From Malachius bipustulatus (Eukaryota; Arthropoda; Insecta; Coleoptera; Melyridae): a stretch of 64,000 nt of DNA. Under the pieces are notes generated by a model. The model saw only the letters and a program-made list of their open reading frames with translations, had not been told where the DNA came from and searched no databases. Positions 21,827-34,725 of the stretch are shown here, one piece after another (position 1 is the first letter of the stretch; every line of letters begins with the position of its first letter). The DNA lies in assembly GCA_910589415.1 (NCBI GenBank), contig OU342632.1:33989637-34053636 (forward strand), in the 5' to 3' direction. The translations under genes and the position numbers were made by a program.

Positions 21827-24325
21827 AATATTTTCCACACTCGCTTAGACTTAAACAATAAACAATGCAGTAATTTCATCTGTTATTATTACTGCAACTC
21901 GCTTTCTTCTAATGTAAGTAAAAGTTATGGTAAGTGATTTTATAATAATGTCGTCCAGGTATTAAAGTGCATTAAAGCTGCTGTTTCCTAGGATAATCCT
22001 CCGAGTCGTCATTATGTCGTTTCGTAGGTATGCAAACTGGTCTATACCTAAGCCTCTCATCTAGACCATCAGACTTCACGCATGGGATCCCCCGAACAAA
22101 TTCACTTTTAATAAGGATCTTCGATCCTTGATTCAATTATCCTGGAGTTATGTAATGGAAAATAAAAAATGGGCATCGGTGTTACGTAATGTGTCATTAT
22201 TATATTCTTATGAAATGATGGTGACACAAAAATCACGCGCTAGTTCAAATAATGTATCTATTACGTACCTACCTACGTCTTTTAGAGTGAGGGCAAAATA
22301 TCTTCTGCTCACTCAGCCAGCTGATTTAGAAAAGGTAATATCCGGAAAGGGGACAAGAGGGGAGAGAGACTTTTTCGGTCCTAGGTCTGGAAGTGATCTC
22401 GGTCTGAGCAATGATCAATCCTGTTAATTCAGTTTCAAAGTTTTTTTTTTATCTGGTTTATTATACTGGGACTCAAAAAAGCAATTTTGATATAAAATTC
22501 AAATGGCCACTATTTTGAAACGGCTCAGCCGATTTTGCTCAAGCGCAATCCCAAACCATTCCTTGTGGATATCTCACTCCCACAAAAATTTCAGTCACCT
22601 GCATTGAAAACTGCGACCGGAAACCATGCCTCATGAACGGTTTATTTCTAATATTAAAGGGACACCTGTAGCAGTAACGCGACTTTAGGAAACTTTTTCA
22701 ACGAAAATCCAAGTCCAAAAGATTTATACGGTTATGTAAAAAAAGTCTAGTAACGTTAGAGGGGAAGTTCAACGGGGTCTAACCCTCAGTCGTCTAACCC
22801 TTCTGTAGAACTTCTCACTATTCAATGTCACGCAATTTCCCAGCAGTTTACCAAATCTAAATATAAAAAAAAATTGTTAATTTTTCTCCGTTTTTAGTGT
22901 TGCACTGTCAATGCAGCTCGATTTAATTAGATCAATCGTCAGAAAAATTATATAAAAAACAATTCCCCCCCCCCCAGACACCTTCTTCTTCCATCAAGAA
23001 GATTAGAATCCGAATTTAACATATGAATGATATTTTGTAATTGGGCTTTCTATAGGAGAGAATAAATTTAAACTTTTTCCCAACTGTTATTGCTCACCGG
23101 AGAGACGATCTTCACAAATAATAGTCTCTAGCAAAAGCAAGACAAAGACCAAGATCGTGTTTCTTGGTCTCCAAGACAAAGTCTCTTTACGAATATTTCG
23201 CATTATTAAAAAGGAGAAAAGAAACGATTTTCTCAAAATAAAAGTCTCGACGACCTTTTTATTAAGAATATCGTGTGTAAATTCACAGACCTTGTTTACG
23301 CGAGGGACAATTTTAGAGCGCAGGCGATATATCAACGTAGAAGTAATGAGTGGTGGTCTGAGGTGACGGGGAAGTGCCAAAACTTATATTGAGCAATAGA
23401 AAGCAGGCTATATCACGTAAGCCTTCGCTAACTCGCGGAAGGGCTAGAACGCAACGGCCGGAAAGCGAGAAGCCGGTGTACGGAGAAGGAAAGCGACAGG
23501 CACGAAACGAAGCCACAGGCGTGCGGGAGAGACTTGATGGAGAAAGGCCTACCAGTTGTTATTATCTTACTATCGTATCAGCTGTATCTCGAAAAATTTA
23601 CCTAATGCCTGGTCGATTGCATTTTAAAGAATTCCTTGCATTACATATTATCTTGTCGTGAATATCTTGTCGTTCTCACCTGAACTACGCTTCGGAAAAA
23701 ATTAAGTACGCGATAGTTGTTTTTCGACGCAATTATCTAAGTACTTAAAATTCTGCAAACAATAACTAACCAGCCCGGTCAATCAATACGAAAGTGTTTC
23801 CCGTTAATAATCACCAGATTAATATCAACTAAGTTTTTCGATTTTTAACATCAAACATATTAATTTCAAGAGACTCTTTAAACCAATGTTAATATCTTTT
23901 GAATGCCGCCGTTGCTAACAGTTCAATTTACAAGCTCTTCGTTTGTCTCTTGGGTAATTGAGAAACAACTAATTACAGTACAATTACAAATACACCTACT
24001 GCATCACTTTAATTCGGAAAGATATCTATGCAACGGCTATAAGTAAAGTGACAATTTTCTTCCTTCCAAAAAGCTTTTGCAAAAAGGGCGAAATAGAGCT
24101 TTGAAAGACCTTTGAAATCCACTGACTAAATGAGCCTACCTCCAGTATCAAACATCCAAGATTCATGAGTTGTTTTAATTAAAGAACTGAAATTGATGAA
24201 GTGATAATTTATTTTTATAAGAGAAGGCAAGTATACTCAACGATTAATTAATAAATAAAATAATGAAGGTAGGTCGTTATGAGTATAAAGCACATAAAGT
24301 GCATTTACTATAGCCTGTTATAGGT
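21827..24325. other. Intergenic region without recognisable genes
   Basis: About 2.5 kb between DM4/DM12-like gene A and a MITE. It contains a C-run near 22966 and a somewhat GC-richer stretch at 23380-23560. Short open frames on both strands show no family motif or splice structure that I can support. Confidence 0.4.
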
Positions 24326-24585
24326 GGGGTCGGAGAATTCCTCCATCGCCCATAACAGTTGTCATGCTGGCAGTGCCCGAAACTCCAATCGAGAGAGTCA
24401 CACATCCAATAACAGAGCCAACCAGAGTACCAGAAAAAACACAACACGTGTTTCGCCCTACTGGGGCTCATCAGTGTGCTGCATCCGGAGTATCTGGAGG
24501 ATGTTAAACGACGAGTAGACGTCCTCCAGTTCGGACACTGCTAGCATGACAACTGTTATGGGCGATGGAGGAATACTCCGACCCC
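24326..24585. mobile_element. MITE with 44 bp inverted ends
   Basis: Ends GGGGTCGGAGAATTCCTCCA and TGGAGGAATACTCCGACCCC are near-perfect inverses and continue through CATCGCCCATAACAGTTGTC / GACAACTGTTATGGGCGATG. The 260 bp interior carries ACACGTGTTTCGCCCTACTG followed by GGGGCTCATCAG. Non-coding. Confidence 0.75.
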
Positions 24586-24859
24586 TTATTAATATTATAA
24601 ACCTTATTAATACTATAACTTAAAATTTATTTAACAAGAAGCAGTAATATTTATTTCTAAACACCGAGTATGTAATGCGCACCAATTTCCATTTTAAGTA
24701 GTTCAGTCCTTGACCGCAAGCATGGAGGACGAAGGGAGTGTTAGTAACGAATAGGATAGGACCTTTGATGCAAGACATGTTGTCCAGTTTACTACGGGAG
24801 CCAGAGATCTTCGGTCGTCTCTTAAACGGGAGATCAGACTTTCTCATCGTAAATTTATC

Positions 24860-26100
24860 TTGGACACCAAATCGAAGCTGGCCAGCAGACCTGCTAAATT
24901 TTGGTCCTACGTTATTAATAATTCCAAACGTAAATCCACTGGTCTTCCCCGAACTATGACCTACAACGGTACAACTCTGAGCAATGCAATTGATATCCTT
25001 TTAGCCGTTCGTGCTCCCCTCGTTCTGGTGCTTTTCGCGCACCACCATCTTAACGTACCCCTTTGCATTCTCGGTCTTGATGCGAGTGTGGTGCTGTCTG
25101 CTCTGAGGAAAGGTCGTGCAAAAGTCCCAATACTGCGGGTCCGGATACCTCATTTCTCTTGAGAGATTGCGCATCCATTCTCTCCTCTCCACTGACCGCG
25201 ATATTTAACTTATCTCTTTTCTCTAACGTATCCCCTCATCCTGGAAGATCTCAAAGGTGTGTCCTGTTCTGTTTTCAAGAGTTTTTCTAAGGTTCTTGAG
25301 GATGCTCTGTATAGTATGTTCAGAACTATATTTTTTCCTAGCAGCATGGCTTCGTAAAGGGACGGTCGACCATCACAAACCTCTTTAGTTTCGTCCAATA
25401 TTCCTCCCGATGTTTTGATAAGCAATCCCAGGTTGATGTCGTCTTCATCGTTTTTCCTGAAGCCTTCGACAAGGTTGACCACAGACTTCTACTCTCAAAT
25501 GCTTCTCTGAATCTTTGGTAAGTTTTTTCACAGACTACTTTTCTGCTCGAACGTCTTCTCTCATGGCTTTAAATCTAATCCGTATTCAGTCACATCTGGT
25601 GTATTCCAAGGTTCTAAACTGGGACCTATTTTCTTCAACCTGATGTTTATTAACGACATTGTCTGTAATTTTAACGCTATAACATCAACACTGCCTTCTT
25701 TTCGCTGATGATCTCGAAAGATTCTCTGAGATCAGCTCTGATAGATGATTGTTGTCGACTTTAGACAACTCTGAATAACGTCTGTTCTTGGTGTTGGTGC
25801 GATGATAATCTTCATCCACTCAATCTATCTAAAGGTCCATCATGTCATGATAATGCCATCTCTGAAAATAATACCCTCATATTTCCTTATTCTCTAAACG
25901 ATAAAACGCTTGACAGAATTGATGAATTCAAGGTTACGTATTTCTTCCAGTAGGTTTCCCTCATCGTTTTCTACTGAGTCAGTTCAATGTTGACAGCTTG
26001 CAGAATAGACGCTCCTCTGTGTGTGTCAGATTCTTATGGAATGTTCTCAATGGCACCTTAAACTGTCCCGATATTCTCGGTACCAGTGTTTCTCAGTGAA
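24860..26100 (+). pseudogene. Decayed non-LTR retrotransposon reverse transcriptase
   Basis: Broken frames keep LINE RT landmarks. Around 24890 lies KFWSYV...SKRKSTGLP and TMTYNGTTLSN. Around 25330-25490 are a GFVKGRSTxxNL-like region and FDKVDHRLL, with stops and frameshifts between. Around 25600 is SGVFQGSKLGPIFFNL, matching the QGSxLGPLLF motif, then FINDI. Several frameshifts and stops rule out activity. It resembles the Jockey/CR1 group. Confidence 0.65.
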
Positions 26101-26932
26101 CTCTTTTTTTTTACTGTTAAATAATTGCTTGTTCTGATTTTGCTATATACCATAAGTTTAATAATTGTTTCTTTCAGGCGAGTAACGGGAGGGTTGGCCA
26201 CTCATCCCGCACTAATTTTGTTAATTCATTCTGTTGCTTCATTAAAGCTTTTGTTCAATACAAACTTTATAGTTGCTTATTGAAATTTAAAATCTGGCTA
26301 ATTAATATTTGGATGGAAAATGTTCGTTGAGCACAAACTATTATTTGGTTCATTGCGCAGTCCCCGTTTCAGTTTCAGTACAAATCTTAAGGTGTAAAAT
26401 TGCGAAATTTTACCACTTCTTGGTGACAATGACATTGAGTATTATTATTTTAGGCATCATTATAACTATTAAAGCGATGAAAAAAATTAAATACTCATCA
26501 TTATTTTCGTATTAGTTTTTCTCAAAGCGTGCAACAATAATTTCAGATGCCTGCATATAATTTCTGTATTGTCGAAAAATGATCATTTATACGAATTTTT
26601 CTAGATAATTAACATGAAAAAAAATTGACAGCTTATTCTTTCGACGTTTGTTAAAACCAGCCTGCTTGATAAATAATCGAGCTAATAAAAGCTTTCACTG
26701 ATGGTTATTTGTTCGTTCGTTTCTTGTCGTGGCTCTCTTGATTACCGCTAATAGAGGTATACCTAATTTTTATTGTTATGTTACCATCACTAACACGTTG
26801 TAGGTACTTGTAAGAGTGATAATTTTGCATCATTATTTTAATGCGAATAGAATGAGATAACTTGAATTCTGTTGCCGCGGTTATTGTGAAATATTTTACA
26901 AAGCTCGCAGTCTTCATCGAACTGTTTCGAAG
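26101..26932. other. Intergenic region upstream of DM4/DM12-like gene B
   Basis: AT-rich flank. No clear TATA/Inr pair or further exon is seen. Confidence 0.4.
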
Positions 26933-29900
26933 ATGGTGCAGCGCGGCTGTGTGCTATTATTGAATATTGTGCTGGGACTCTTTCTGAACGCGCAATGTCG
27001 TAACACTTCTGATAGTTATCTGGAGACGGATTTCAGTAAATTTAGGAGCAGAGAAAATCGGTTTATCAATTTTAACGTTGACAGCGGAGATGTTACTGTA
27101 AGTGATGTTTACTATTATACTTCTGCACTACTTTTTGCACTTTTATCACACGATCCGGTTTCGATGCGGTTTGCCGCATCCTGTAATTTTTCCCTATGCA
27201 ATAAGGAGGCTGATGTTTGAATGAAGTTATCTGCACCAATCCTGATTTCTAAGAGTAGGTCTAGTCTACCCAGAATTTATGTTTTTTCACTTTAGTTTCT
27301 TTTTCTTTTATTATGAATCAGGGCTATAATTATCACACATTTCCTATCCATCTTTTTTCGTAGATTCTCACTCTTAACTACTGATGTACCTCTAAATAGA
27401 GATCGTCGTAGCCGTATAACTGAATTGGTGTGGATAACTTCACTCACACTTCCGCCTCAGTATTGCCTAGGCGATTACCTCAGGGTAAAACACATCAAAA
27501 CCGCTCTAAGCATGTCGTTAATCGACAACGGCAAATTATGCCAAAATTTTGGTCTCCAACAGCAAGTGCCTTTGAATCTTAAAAGATGGAAGTGGTGTTT
27601 GCTGATACGACTAATAGCAAAGATGGCTAATTTTCTTTGTTACAGGTTGAATTAGCTTTCAACGTCCCATTCATCACCCTACCAGTGAAGCGATCTTTTG
27701 ACCTAGCAAAAAAAGCCATAGTTTCCGTAAATCTGGGAGCGTTAGCTCTAGGGGGCGCTGTAGTATTCAGCTTTGCGATTTTTCTTCCATCATTGCTGTC
27801 ACTTTTTTTCGAAAAAATCAGCTTTCCTCCCCCAACACTAGGTTTCGGGAAAGACCACTACAGAGACGCGGGAGCCGGCGGAGAAGGTAAGTAAGTAAGT
27901 CTAAAGAAATAAGAGACAAAGACTTTATTCAAGACGGACACAACAATAATAATGAGACAAATAGTATTGTAGCTTGTTCACTTGTTCTTCTTCTTCCCCT
28001 TTTTACCACCTTTACCGCCTTTCTTATTCTTCTTTCCCTTTTTCTCTTCCTTACCCTTCTTCTCCTTCTTCTCTGGACAGTCATTCGGATCATACTGAGT
28101 GTCAGTATGCACAACGTTCTTATTCTTCTTCAGATTTTCGGGATGAATCAAACCGGCTGGAGGTGTAAACTCGATATCGAGCTCGCTGTCCGAAGAGCTG
28201 CTCTCGGATTCAATGTCGTCACCGCAGTAGCAAGTCTTGTAGCCGTCATCTTCCTCGTTCTTCACCTTAACCTTTCCTTTGTTCTTGCTGATTTTGAATT
28301 GCATGGGCGTGCAATCCATGTAAGGATTCTCGTTTTGCTCCAACGTTTTGGGATCTTTCAACGGGTTCATTGTGATCCAGTAGCAGCCTTCTCTTTTCTT
28401 GATCTGAAGGGTCGACTTCGGTGCTACCGTCTCGTCAGACGAACTCTCGTAAGGTCCGTAGCCGGTGCGGCGATGTTTCCGTTTTCGCCTGTTGTCCCCA
28501 AAATCCGGTAGCTCTTGCATTGGGTAACCTTTAGCAGCGCGATGCTCTTTGATTCGTTTCGCGATCGACTTGCCTATCGCTCCCGGTCGCCAGCCACGTC
28601 TAGGCTGCAATGGAAAAGAAAATTATCAAACTATTCAAAGTCATTATCAAATATTACCTTCAAGCTAAGACAAGGTGTGTGGATGTTCCATAACCACCCC
28701 ATCCTGGTAGGAACGTTAAAATTCGGTATGATACACTCTCTGTGTCCAACCTGGACTCCGGGATAATTATCACCGATTGAATAAACGTACTTGCTTCTCC
28801 TCTTCTTTTTCCCGCTGCTCACCAATTTAGGCTCACTTTGAGTCTTCCTATTCTTCCCAGACTTCCTTCCCTTACCGCTCCCACCAACCCTTCCTTCAGA
28901 AACTGTCATCTTCCCAGCACCTGCGTCACCACCAAATCCATTACGACATCCGTCACAAGTCAGCTTGCCTCCCATGCTGGAACAACTCTTAGGACCGCAT
29001 GGGACATTATCAAAATCATCCACTCGGTCATCTGTCGTATACTCGACATCTCCTCCATCGTTGTTATCACCTTGTCCACTTTCCCCGCCGCATGGACACA
29101 CATCGCAAACCAGGTTACCTCCCTCGGCAGCGCAACTACCCACTCTACACGGAACATTGTCGAAATCGTCTGTCCTTTCGTCGTGCACATATTCGACGTC
29201 TTTGTCATCTTCTACTTCTTCAGCTTCCCCAGTGTCAGTACAAGGACACGGTATCTTCGCAGGGGGTTCCGCACACGGAGGAGGATAGCACGGAGCTGGA
29301 ATACACATCCCCGGAAAATATGGACACGCCATTGGATAGCAAGGTCTTGGTGGTATATCATAGGGACAGTTAGGGACACCACAAGTCTCCCGATATGGGC
29401 ATGGCTCCATAGGCGGACAAACTGGTGCATAAGGACACCCAATTGGAATCTCACATTGCTTTTGTTCTTTTTTCGAAAGCGATTCTGATCGTGATGGTGT
29501 TGTTGTTGAATGTGGGCAATTAGGGTTGCTGCATTGTTTATTGTTACTACTGAAAGGACACTCGGGATCATCACATTCATCCAAAGTTTCCTTTCTGGGA
29601 GGACCACCACCATCAACGTTCTCGTTCTTAAGCGATGAAAAAGGACAAGTGGGGCTGACACATTTTGGTTTCTTAGTTGCATGATCGCCAAATGGACAAT
29701 CCAGGTCTTTGCAACTATCATCGTCCCCTAGATCTTGATTTTGAGTAGCGTTAGGGCATGGAAACGGTTTGAGAGGACAGCTCCAGTTAGCACAAGGAGA
29801 TGGTAAAGCATAAGCGCAAGCAGGACTACCGCAAGGTCCTTTATTAGGTTCCAGAATTTTCAAAGCGCGCAAATCCGGTGGAAGGTACGGACAGTTAGGG

Positions 29901-32549
29901 TTTTTACAGACTCCTTTCGGGAGCGGATCCGGACAGTCCCAGTGAATGGGTTCTAGTTCTTTTTGAACGGGATAGGGACATTTCGGGTGGCCACATTTAC
30001 CACTCAATGCCGGTGGTAGGAATTGTAATTCCAGCATGTCGTCCTCTTTTGCCAATCCGGTCTTGTATTTAGTGTAAGGGCATTGAGCGGAACCGCACGC
30101 AGGCTTTTGTTGCTTATACTTTAAGTCGAAATCGACCTGGTTTGTGGCTTTTCGGGAAAAGGGACATTCTGGTACGGCGCAAGCGGATATGACGTCGTCT
30201 TCGCATGGAGAATTTTCGGTAGGTCTAGAGAGAACCCCCACGTTTGGTAAGAAGGGACACTCCACCCCAATACAGGATATGAGATCAACGGTCGGATCTT
30301 CATCACAACTCTTCTGGCAGGATTGTGCTATTAGATTTGGGGAGTAGGGACAGGAAGGTTTGCCGCAAGGCCCTAGAGCTTTTTTGTATTCGTTCAGTAT
30401 TTTGTCGAATTGGTCCATAATTACTTTGCATTCCAGCAGCGGTGATAGTGGTGCTTTGAAATCTTCTAGTGTCACTTGTCCACCTCCGTTTAATCTTAAA
30501 ATGTCACCCCAGCTTTCTGGTACTTCTTCGTATCTATATTTCAACGCTAAATAATCATCTTCAAGCTCGGATTCGGTAAAATTTCCACCTCCCTTCAACC
30601 TTAAAAGTTTGCACTTGTTGTGTGTACATTTATTTTTCTTGGCGGAGCATTCTGCATCGTTTCTTTTACAAATTGTGCTGGAATGCTTCGAAACAAATGG
30701 TAGGTCAGGATTTTTTGGCCGTTTAAAAATACCATAAGGTCCATAGTTGTCCCATACTCCGTAAGTCTGGCTCAATCCATATTCACACGGTATTTGCACT
30801 TTTCCTCTTATCGTGCCCAAGCCATTACCAGTTGCCAGAGGTCCCAAACCGTACTCCTTGAACTTATAGGCAGCTGGACAGTCTTTATGTCGACACAAGA
30901 ACTTATTAATCTTCTCAGAAGTCAACATATTGGATTCTTCAGTATTGGATATGGTTTTCGATTCATTTTCAGGAACGTTCAAATTTTTATCTTCCAGTTC
31001 CAAGGCCTCCTTACTCAAAGTCCTGATCTCGACTAATTTGAACAAATCGAAAGCCTTCCTCTCTGAAGGTTTGTCCTTGAGCGATTGAATATCATCTGAG
31101 ATAATTGAGTCGACTCGCTCTGAGCTTGGCGATTCGATAGCCTTAAACTCCATCGGAGCGAAACTCATGATCGAAAGAGTTGAATCGTCAAACAATTCAT
31201 AAACTGATTCATTATCTACGGTCGACTTCAACTGGTTGGGCATTGTTGCGAGTAACAGCGGTTTGCCCTTTGAACCTGTAGCAGTTCCGTATAACGCGGC
31301 CACTGGTAACACGTCAGATGAAGTACCAGTTGGGCCAAATCTGCGAAATAAAAATAGAGCAAATAACGAAAACGTAGAGTTTGCAACTCACTTTTGGCAT
31401 TGAAATGTTGTTGCGGCGTTACTATCCTTGAACAAGAAGTGCCTCCCTCCATCTTTTTGTTGAACCTGGAACTGGGTCTGGATGCTCTTTCCAAAGCAGG
31501 AGAGCCTGATGAATATTTCCAAGTCTCCCACTATCGTTTGATCTTTACCCCTGATTTGGAAGGTATCCCTCACAGACATGGGAGTGACGTAACCGACACT
31601 TTCTTTAACCACCTCCAGCATTTCCACAAAATCTGGTAACCAAGGGATGTTAACCTGACCTAACTCGGGATCGAGACGTCCCTTGATCATCACAGATACT
31701 TCGAGAGGGAATTTTTCCAGCGCTTCAATTAAAGTTTCGGCGGGGCAAGGAAATAGATACGATTTGCCCGCATTAAAGTCGATATTGCGCCTGGCGCTAC
31801 CTGTAATAAGAGAATTGTTATTAACTGGAGACCTTCTTCTAGGAGCAATTATTGTACTAGCCTTCTTGAGCTTCACCCGGTGTTTCAGATCTTATTTCAA
31901 GCGACGCGATATTCCCAAAACCGACCAAGATGTTGATCTGCTTCTTTTGAGGCACATCTTTGACGTTACCGCGAATTGTAATTTTATCAACCAACACCTC
32001 GATCAGGAAGAGCTGATCTTCATCTTTCATCCTGATTCCTTGATGATTTAATGACTCAACACACACATAAAATTTTAATGACTAATAATTTAGTAGTTGA
32101 TTTGGAAGAGATTTATTAGACTAACATAATGATGAACACTTACACTGACACTTTTGACATTAATAATCAAATTTATGTCGATATTGTTTCAAGGTAACAA
32201 TCCGAAGCTTCCACAGCAGGAGCTGTGGAAATATTTTATCCTGATCGAAGAGACCTTGATGAGGAATAATATGGACGTTACATCGTGCATGCAGAAGTTG
32301 ATTTGTTGGGGTGTGCAAGAGTCTTCTGAAAATGTCAGCAGAGGTCAAGGGAGCAGCATTGAGAAAATTATAGATGGAGTGGTGAGCGGTGGGTGGTTAA
32401 GCGCGCTCCTCAGTGGTACCCCCGCCTTTGAAGCCTTGAACTATGGGATTGGAAGAGGAGACTGCACCCAGAAGTATGTGAAGTGCAGATTAAATCAAAA
32501 TTCAATTCAAATGGCGATGAATATGCTAAAATCGGTTGTTAATTTTTAG
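26933..32549 (+). CDS. DM4/DM12-like secreted or membrane protein, gene B
   Basis: Exons 26933-27097, 27646-27886 and 32194-32549 join in phase for 253 residues. Residues 1-22 (MVQRGCVLLLNIVLGLFLNA) form a signal peptide. Exon 2 carries a long hydrophobic stretch (LGALALGGAVVFSFAIFLPS) and a Gly-rich end. Exon 3 holds the Cys module TSCMQKLICWGVQ, then GTPAFEALNYGIGRGDCTQKY and VKCRL, the DM4/DM12 pattern also seen in gene A. Intron 2 (27887-32193, 4.3 kb) contains a whole four-exon gene on the opposite strand. The acceptor of exon 3 (attgtttcaag) is acceptable. Function is unknown; the family is insect-specific as far as I know. Confidence 0.8.
27978..32030 (-). CDS. 1290-residue Cys-rich protein with repeated CPY/CPF motifs, DUF4788/DUF4776-like
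   Basis: Exons 31877-32030, 31392-31800, 28658-31340 and 27978-28604; all phases agree. Residues 1-188 look like a beta-rich, C2-like module (DQLFLIEVLVDKITIRG, then PAETLIEALEKFPLEVSV, GDLEIFIRLSCFGKSI), which recalls insect DUF4788 proteins from memory. A middle part has paired RLKGGG / RLNGGG motifs. Residues about 513-870 hold 16 motifs of the form x-C-P-(Y/F/H/L), usually C-x(2-4)-P-x-C-P-Y/F. Next comes a duplicated unit, DVEY-x(4)-DR/ER-x-DDFDNVPC, at about 901 and 951. Exon 4 is basic and ends in a Lys/Gly tail of about 40 residues. No signal peptide. Many family members with such a plan are thought to be testis-biased, but that is inference. It lies wholly within intron 2 of DM4/DM12-like gene B. 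Confidence 0.75.
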
Positions 32550-33142
32550 GAATTAAATATGACTTCTTGACGTCCTAGACCTTATTATAATACTTGATGG
32601 AAATTATGATCACAATTTGTCTATCCAAATAAACTAAAAAAATGTATCCGATAACATTATTATAAGGTTATGTTATTTTTCTAATCTCTCCAAGTGACGT
32701 CACAATGTGACAATGAGAGCGACAATTTAATGACAGCCAATTCATTTTATATCATACCAACGTAAATAATTCGACGTTCCTATATTTAAGTGCAAAGAGA
32801 ACAAATATGATTCTATTTTGTAATTTTTATATTTTTCTTGCGTTCCTTTCAGAATTATAATTATTTAAAAATAAAAGTGAGAAGTGAGATATGAATTGAA
32901 CTAGTTAATTGTAGGTTATGAAATTTAAAAGAATGGAAAATGACTGCATTTTTATTTCCTTAATTTCGACTGAATTTTTGTTATAAGGTACGTAATAATT
33001 ATTAATGTGAAGGCACTGTTCCTTTTTTAGATTTAAAGTACTTTTAGGTCCTTTATGAGGCCTGTGTTAACAGTCATACCTAAAATTTTGATTAAAATGT
33101 TGACATTACAAAAATATAAATAATTTACAGCAAGAATAATAT
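32550..33142. other. Intergenic, AT-rich
   Basis: 3' flank of DM4/DM12-like gene B. No gene seen. Confidence 0.4.
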
Positions 33143-33243
33143 TGCTGGCTAAATACACAGAAGTGTAAAGACCATCAAGTAATATAAAAAGAAGAAAACC
33201 GTTCCACTATTTTGGCTTTTACACTTCTGTCTATTTAGCCAAC
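33143..33243. repeat. Short hairpin element
   Basis: TGGCTAAATACACAGAAGTG followed by TAAAG is repeated inverted as CTTTTACACTTCTGTCTATT then TAGCCAA, with a 45 bp loop. A small MITE or hairpin. Confidence 0.55.
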
Positions 33244-34490
33244 TCCTTTAGGTTAACAATTTTAATTTTCTGAAATTCTCAATCAGAGACTGTTGAAAAT
33301 TAAAATAATTATTAAGGGCGAGTTTTATTTCCACAATACAATTTCATGTCAAATATTATATCTAAAAATAAATTAAAATAAAAATAAATTAAAATAAAAA
33401 TAGCACGGTGGGTTCGGCTTTCGCCATAGGATGCAACCCCAGGCAGCTAAAACGCATGCCAACAACTGAGTGCAGTGCCTCCCGATGTGCGTAAAGGTAG
33501 GAAAGGCCTACTTCAAAAAAATATTATATCTGCCTGAGATTGTATAATTGGACATAATTACTTTTAAATACATTTTTATGCTGAAATAAATACATTTTTA
33601 TACTGAAACCTACTGAAAATGATAAAAAAAATATGTTTTTTTGTAAAAACTCGATCCCTTTCATTCATACAATTTTTTACATTGAAATGGATTACAATAA
33701 ATATTGTATTCGTATTTTTGTGTATTCTTATTCTTACACTGCTTATACCTAGGCTAGATATACTCCTTTTTGAAAGTTTCACCCTGTATACTGTAATGTC
33801 TGTTTCTTTTTTGAGAGGACGTATTAATTACATTAATAATTAATTATATTAATAATTAATTAATTAATGCCTTCAGACGGGTAAGGACGGACCTTCACAA
33901 ATTTATACACGACATCAAAATATTAGACATAAATTTATTGGCTTCACATTCAGATGGCTCAAATTGCTCCTAAACGTAGTCTAGATAGATATAGATAGAT
34001 ACTCCCTGGCAGCTAGCATTGGCGGGCTGCAATCTCCGACAGTTAGGATATAAGGTCTCGTTTTTATCCTCCACTGCCGGTCGTAATTTCTGGGTCAAGT
34101 TCACGGAGCAGGCCTGTTTTTTACTTCGTCGATGTCTGGCTAGCTGCACTCAGAATATTATTCATGTGGAAATGTGAAATTCATTTATTAGAGTTTAAAT
34201 AATAATAACTTCACGATTAAATGCCGATTGGGATAAACATACGGACGAACTAAATGATTTTAATGCTTTTTATCGTTCGGATAAGAAACGCGATATGCGA
34301 ATAACAAAATATTGTTTATTATTATATTTACAGGAAATCTATGGCCGACGATCTGAAAGAATTCTCTTCTATTTATACGCGGGGGATTCGTTCTAATAAA
34401 TTTGATCAAGGGAGAAAATTCTACTCGCGTAAAATGACGTGAGCTTCCCTATCAGAAGATTGATTTAATTTTCCCCGCACTCGAACTGAA
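33244..34490. other. Intergenic with simple repeats
   Basis: Contains a TTAAAATAAAAATAAA-type run (33360-33400), an ATTAATTA run (33830-33870), and TAGATAGATA repeats (33983-34003). A GCACGGTGGGTTCGGCTT segment at about 33404 recurs at about 34928. No gene seen. Confidence 0.45.
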
Positions 34491-34725
34491 CGGAAATCGT
34501 CACCACATTACGAACGATCGCTACTCGTTTGAAATACCGGATATCGATTTTTGTTAATTCGTCTAACTCACCGAGTCAATACCTACAGTGGGCTAGACGG
34601 CGGGGTGCGGATAACATGATTGGATTGGATGGAAATCGTTTCCATATTACGAACCATCAATTCTCGTTCGAAATATCGGATGCCGACTTTTCCCATCTAA
34701 TTCACTGAGTCAATACCTCTAGTGC
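34491..34725. repeat. Two diverged tandem units of about 140 bp
   Basis: Both units run GGAAATCGT-x-CCA-ATTACGAAC, then CTCGTT-GAAATA-CGGAT, then GAGTCAATACCT-AGTG (34491-34592 and 34631-34725). Non-coding. Confidence 0.55.

Noticed and set aside
23087..23661. Several overlapping frames near a GC-richer patch
   Set aside because: Neither strand shows a consistent coding pattern, start context or exon structure.
28838..29488. Several plus-strand frames over 28.8-29.5 kb
   Set aside because: They are shadows of the 2.7 kb minus-strand exon with the repeated CPY/CPF motifs.
33360..33400. CRISPR-like short direct repeats
   Set aside because: They are simple A/T-rich repeats in a eukaryotic intergenic region with no spacers.
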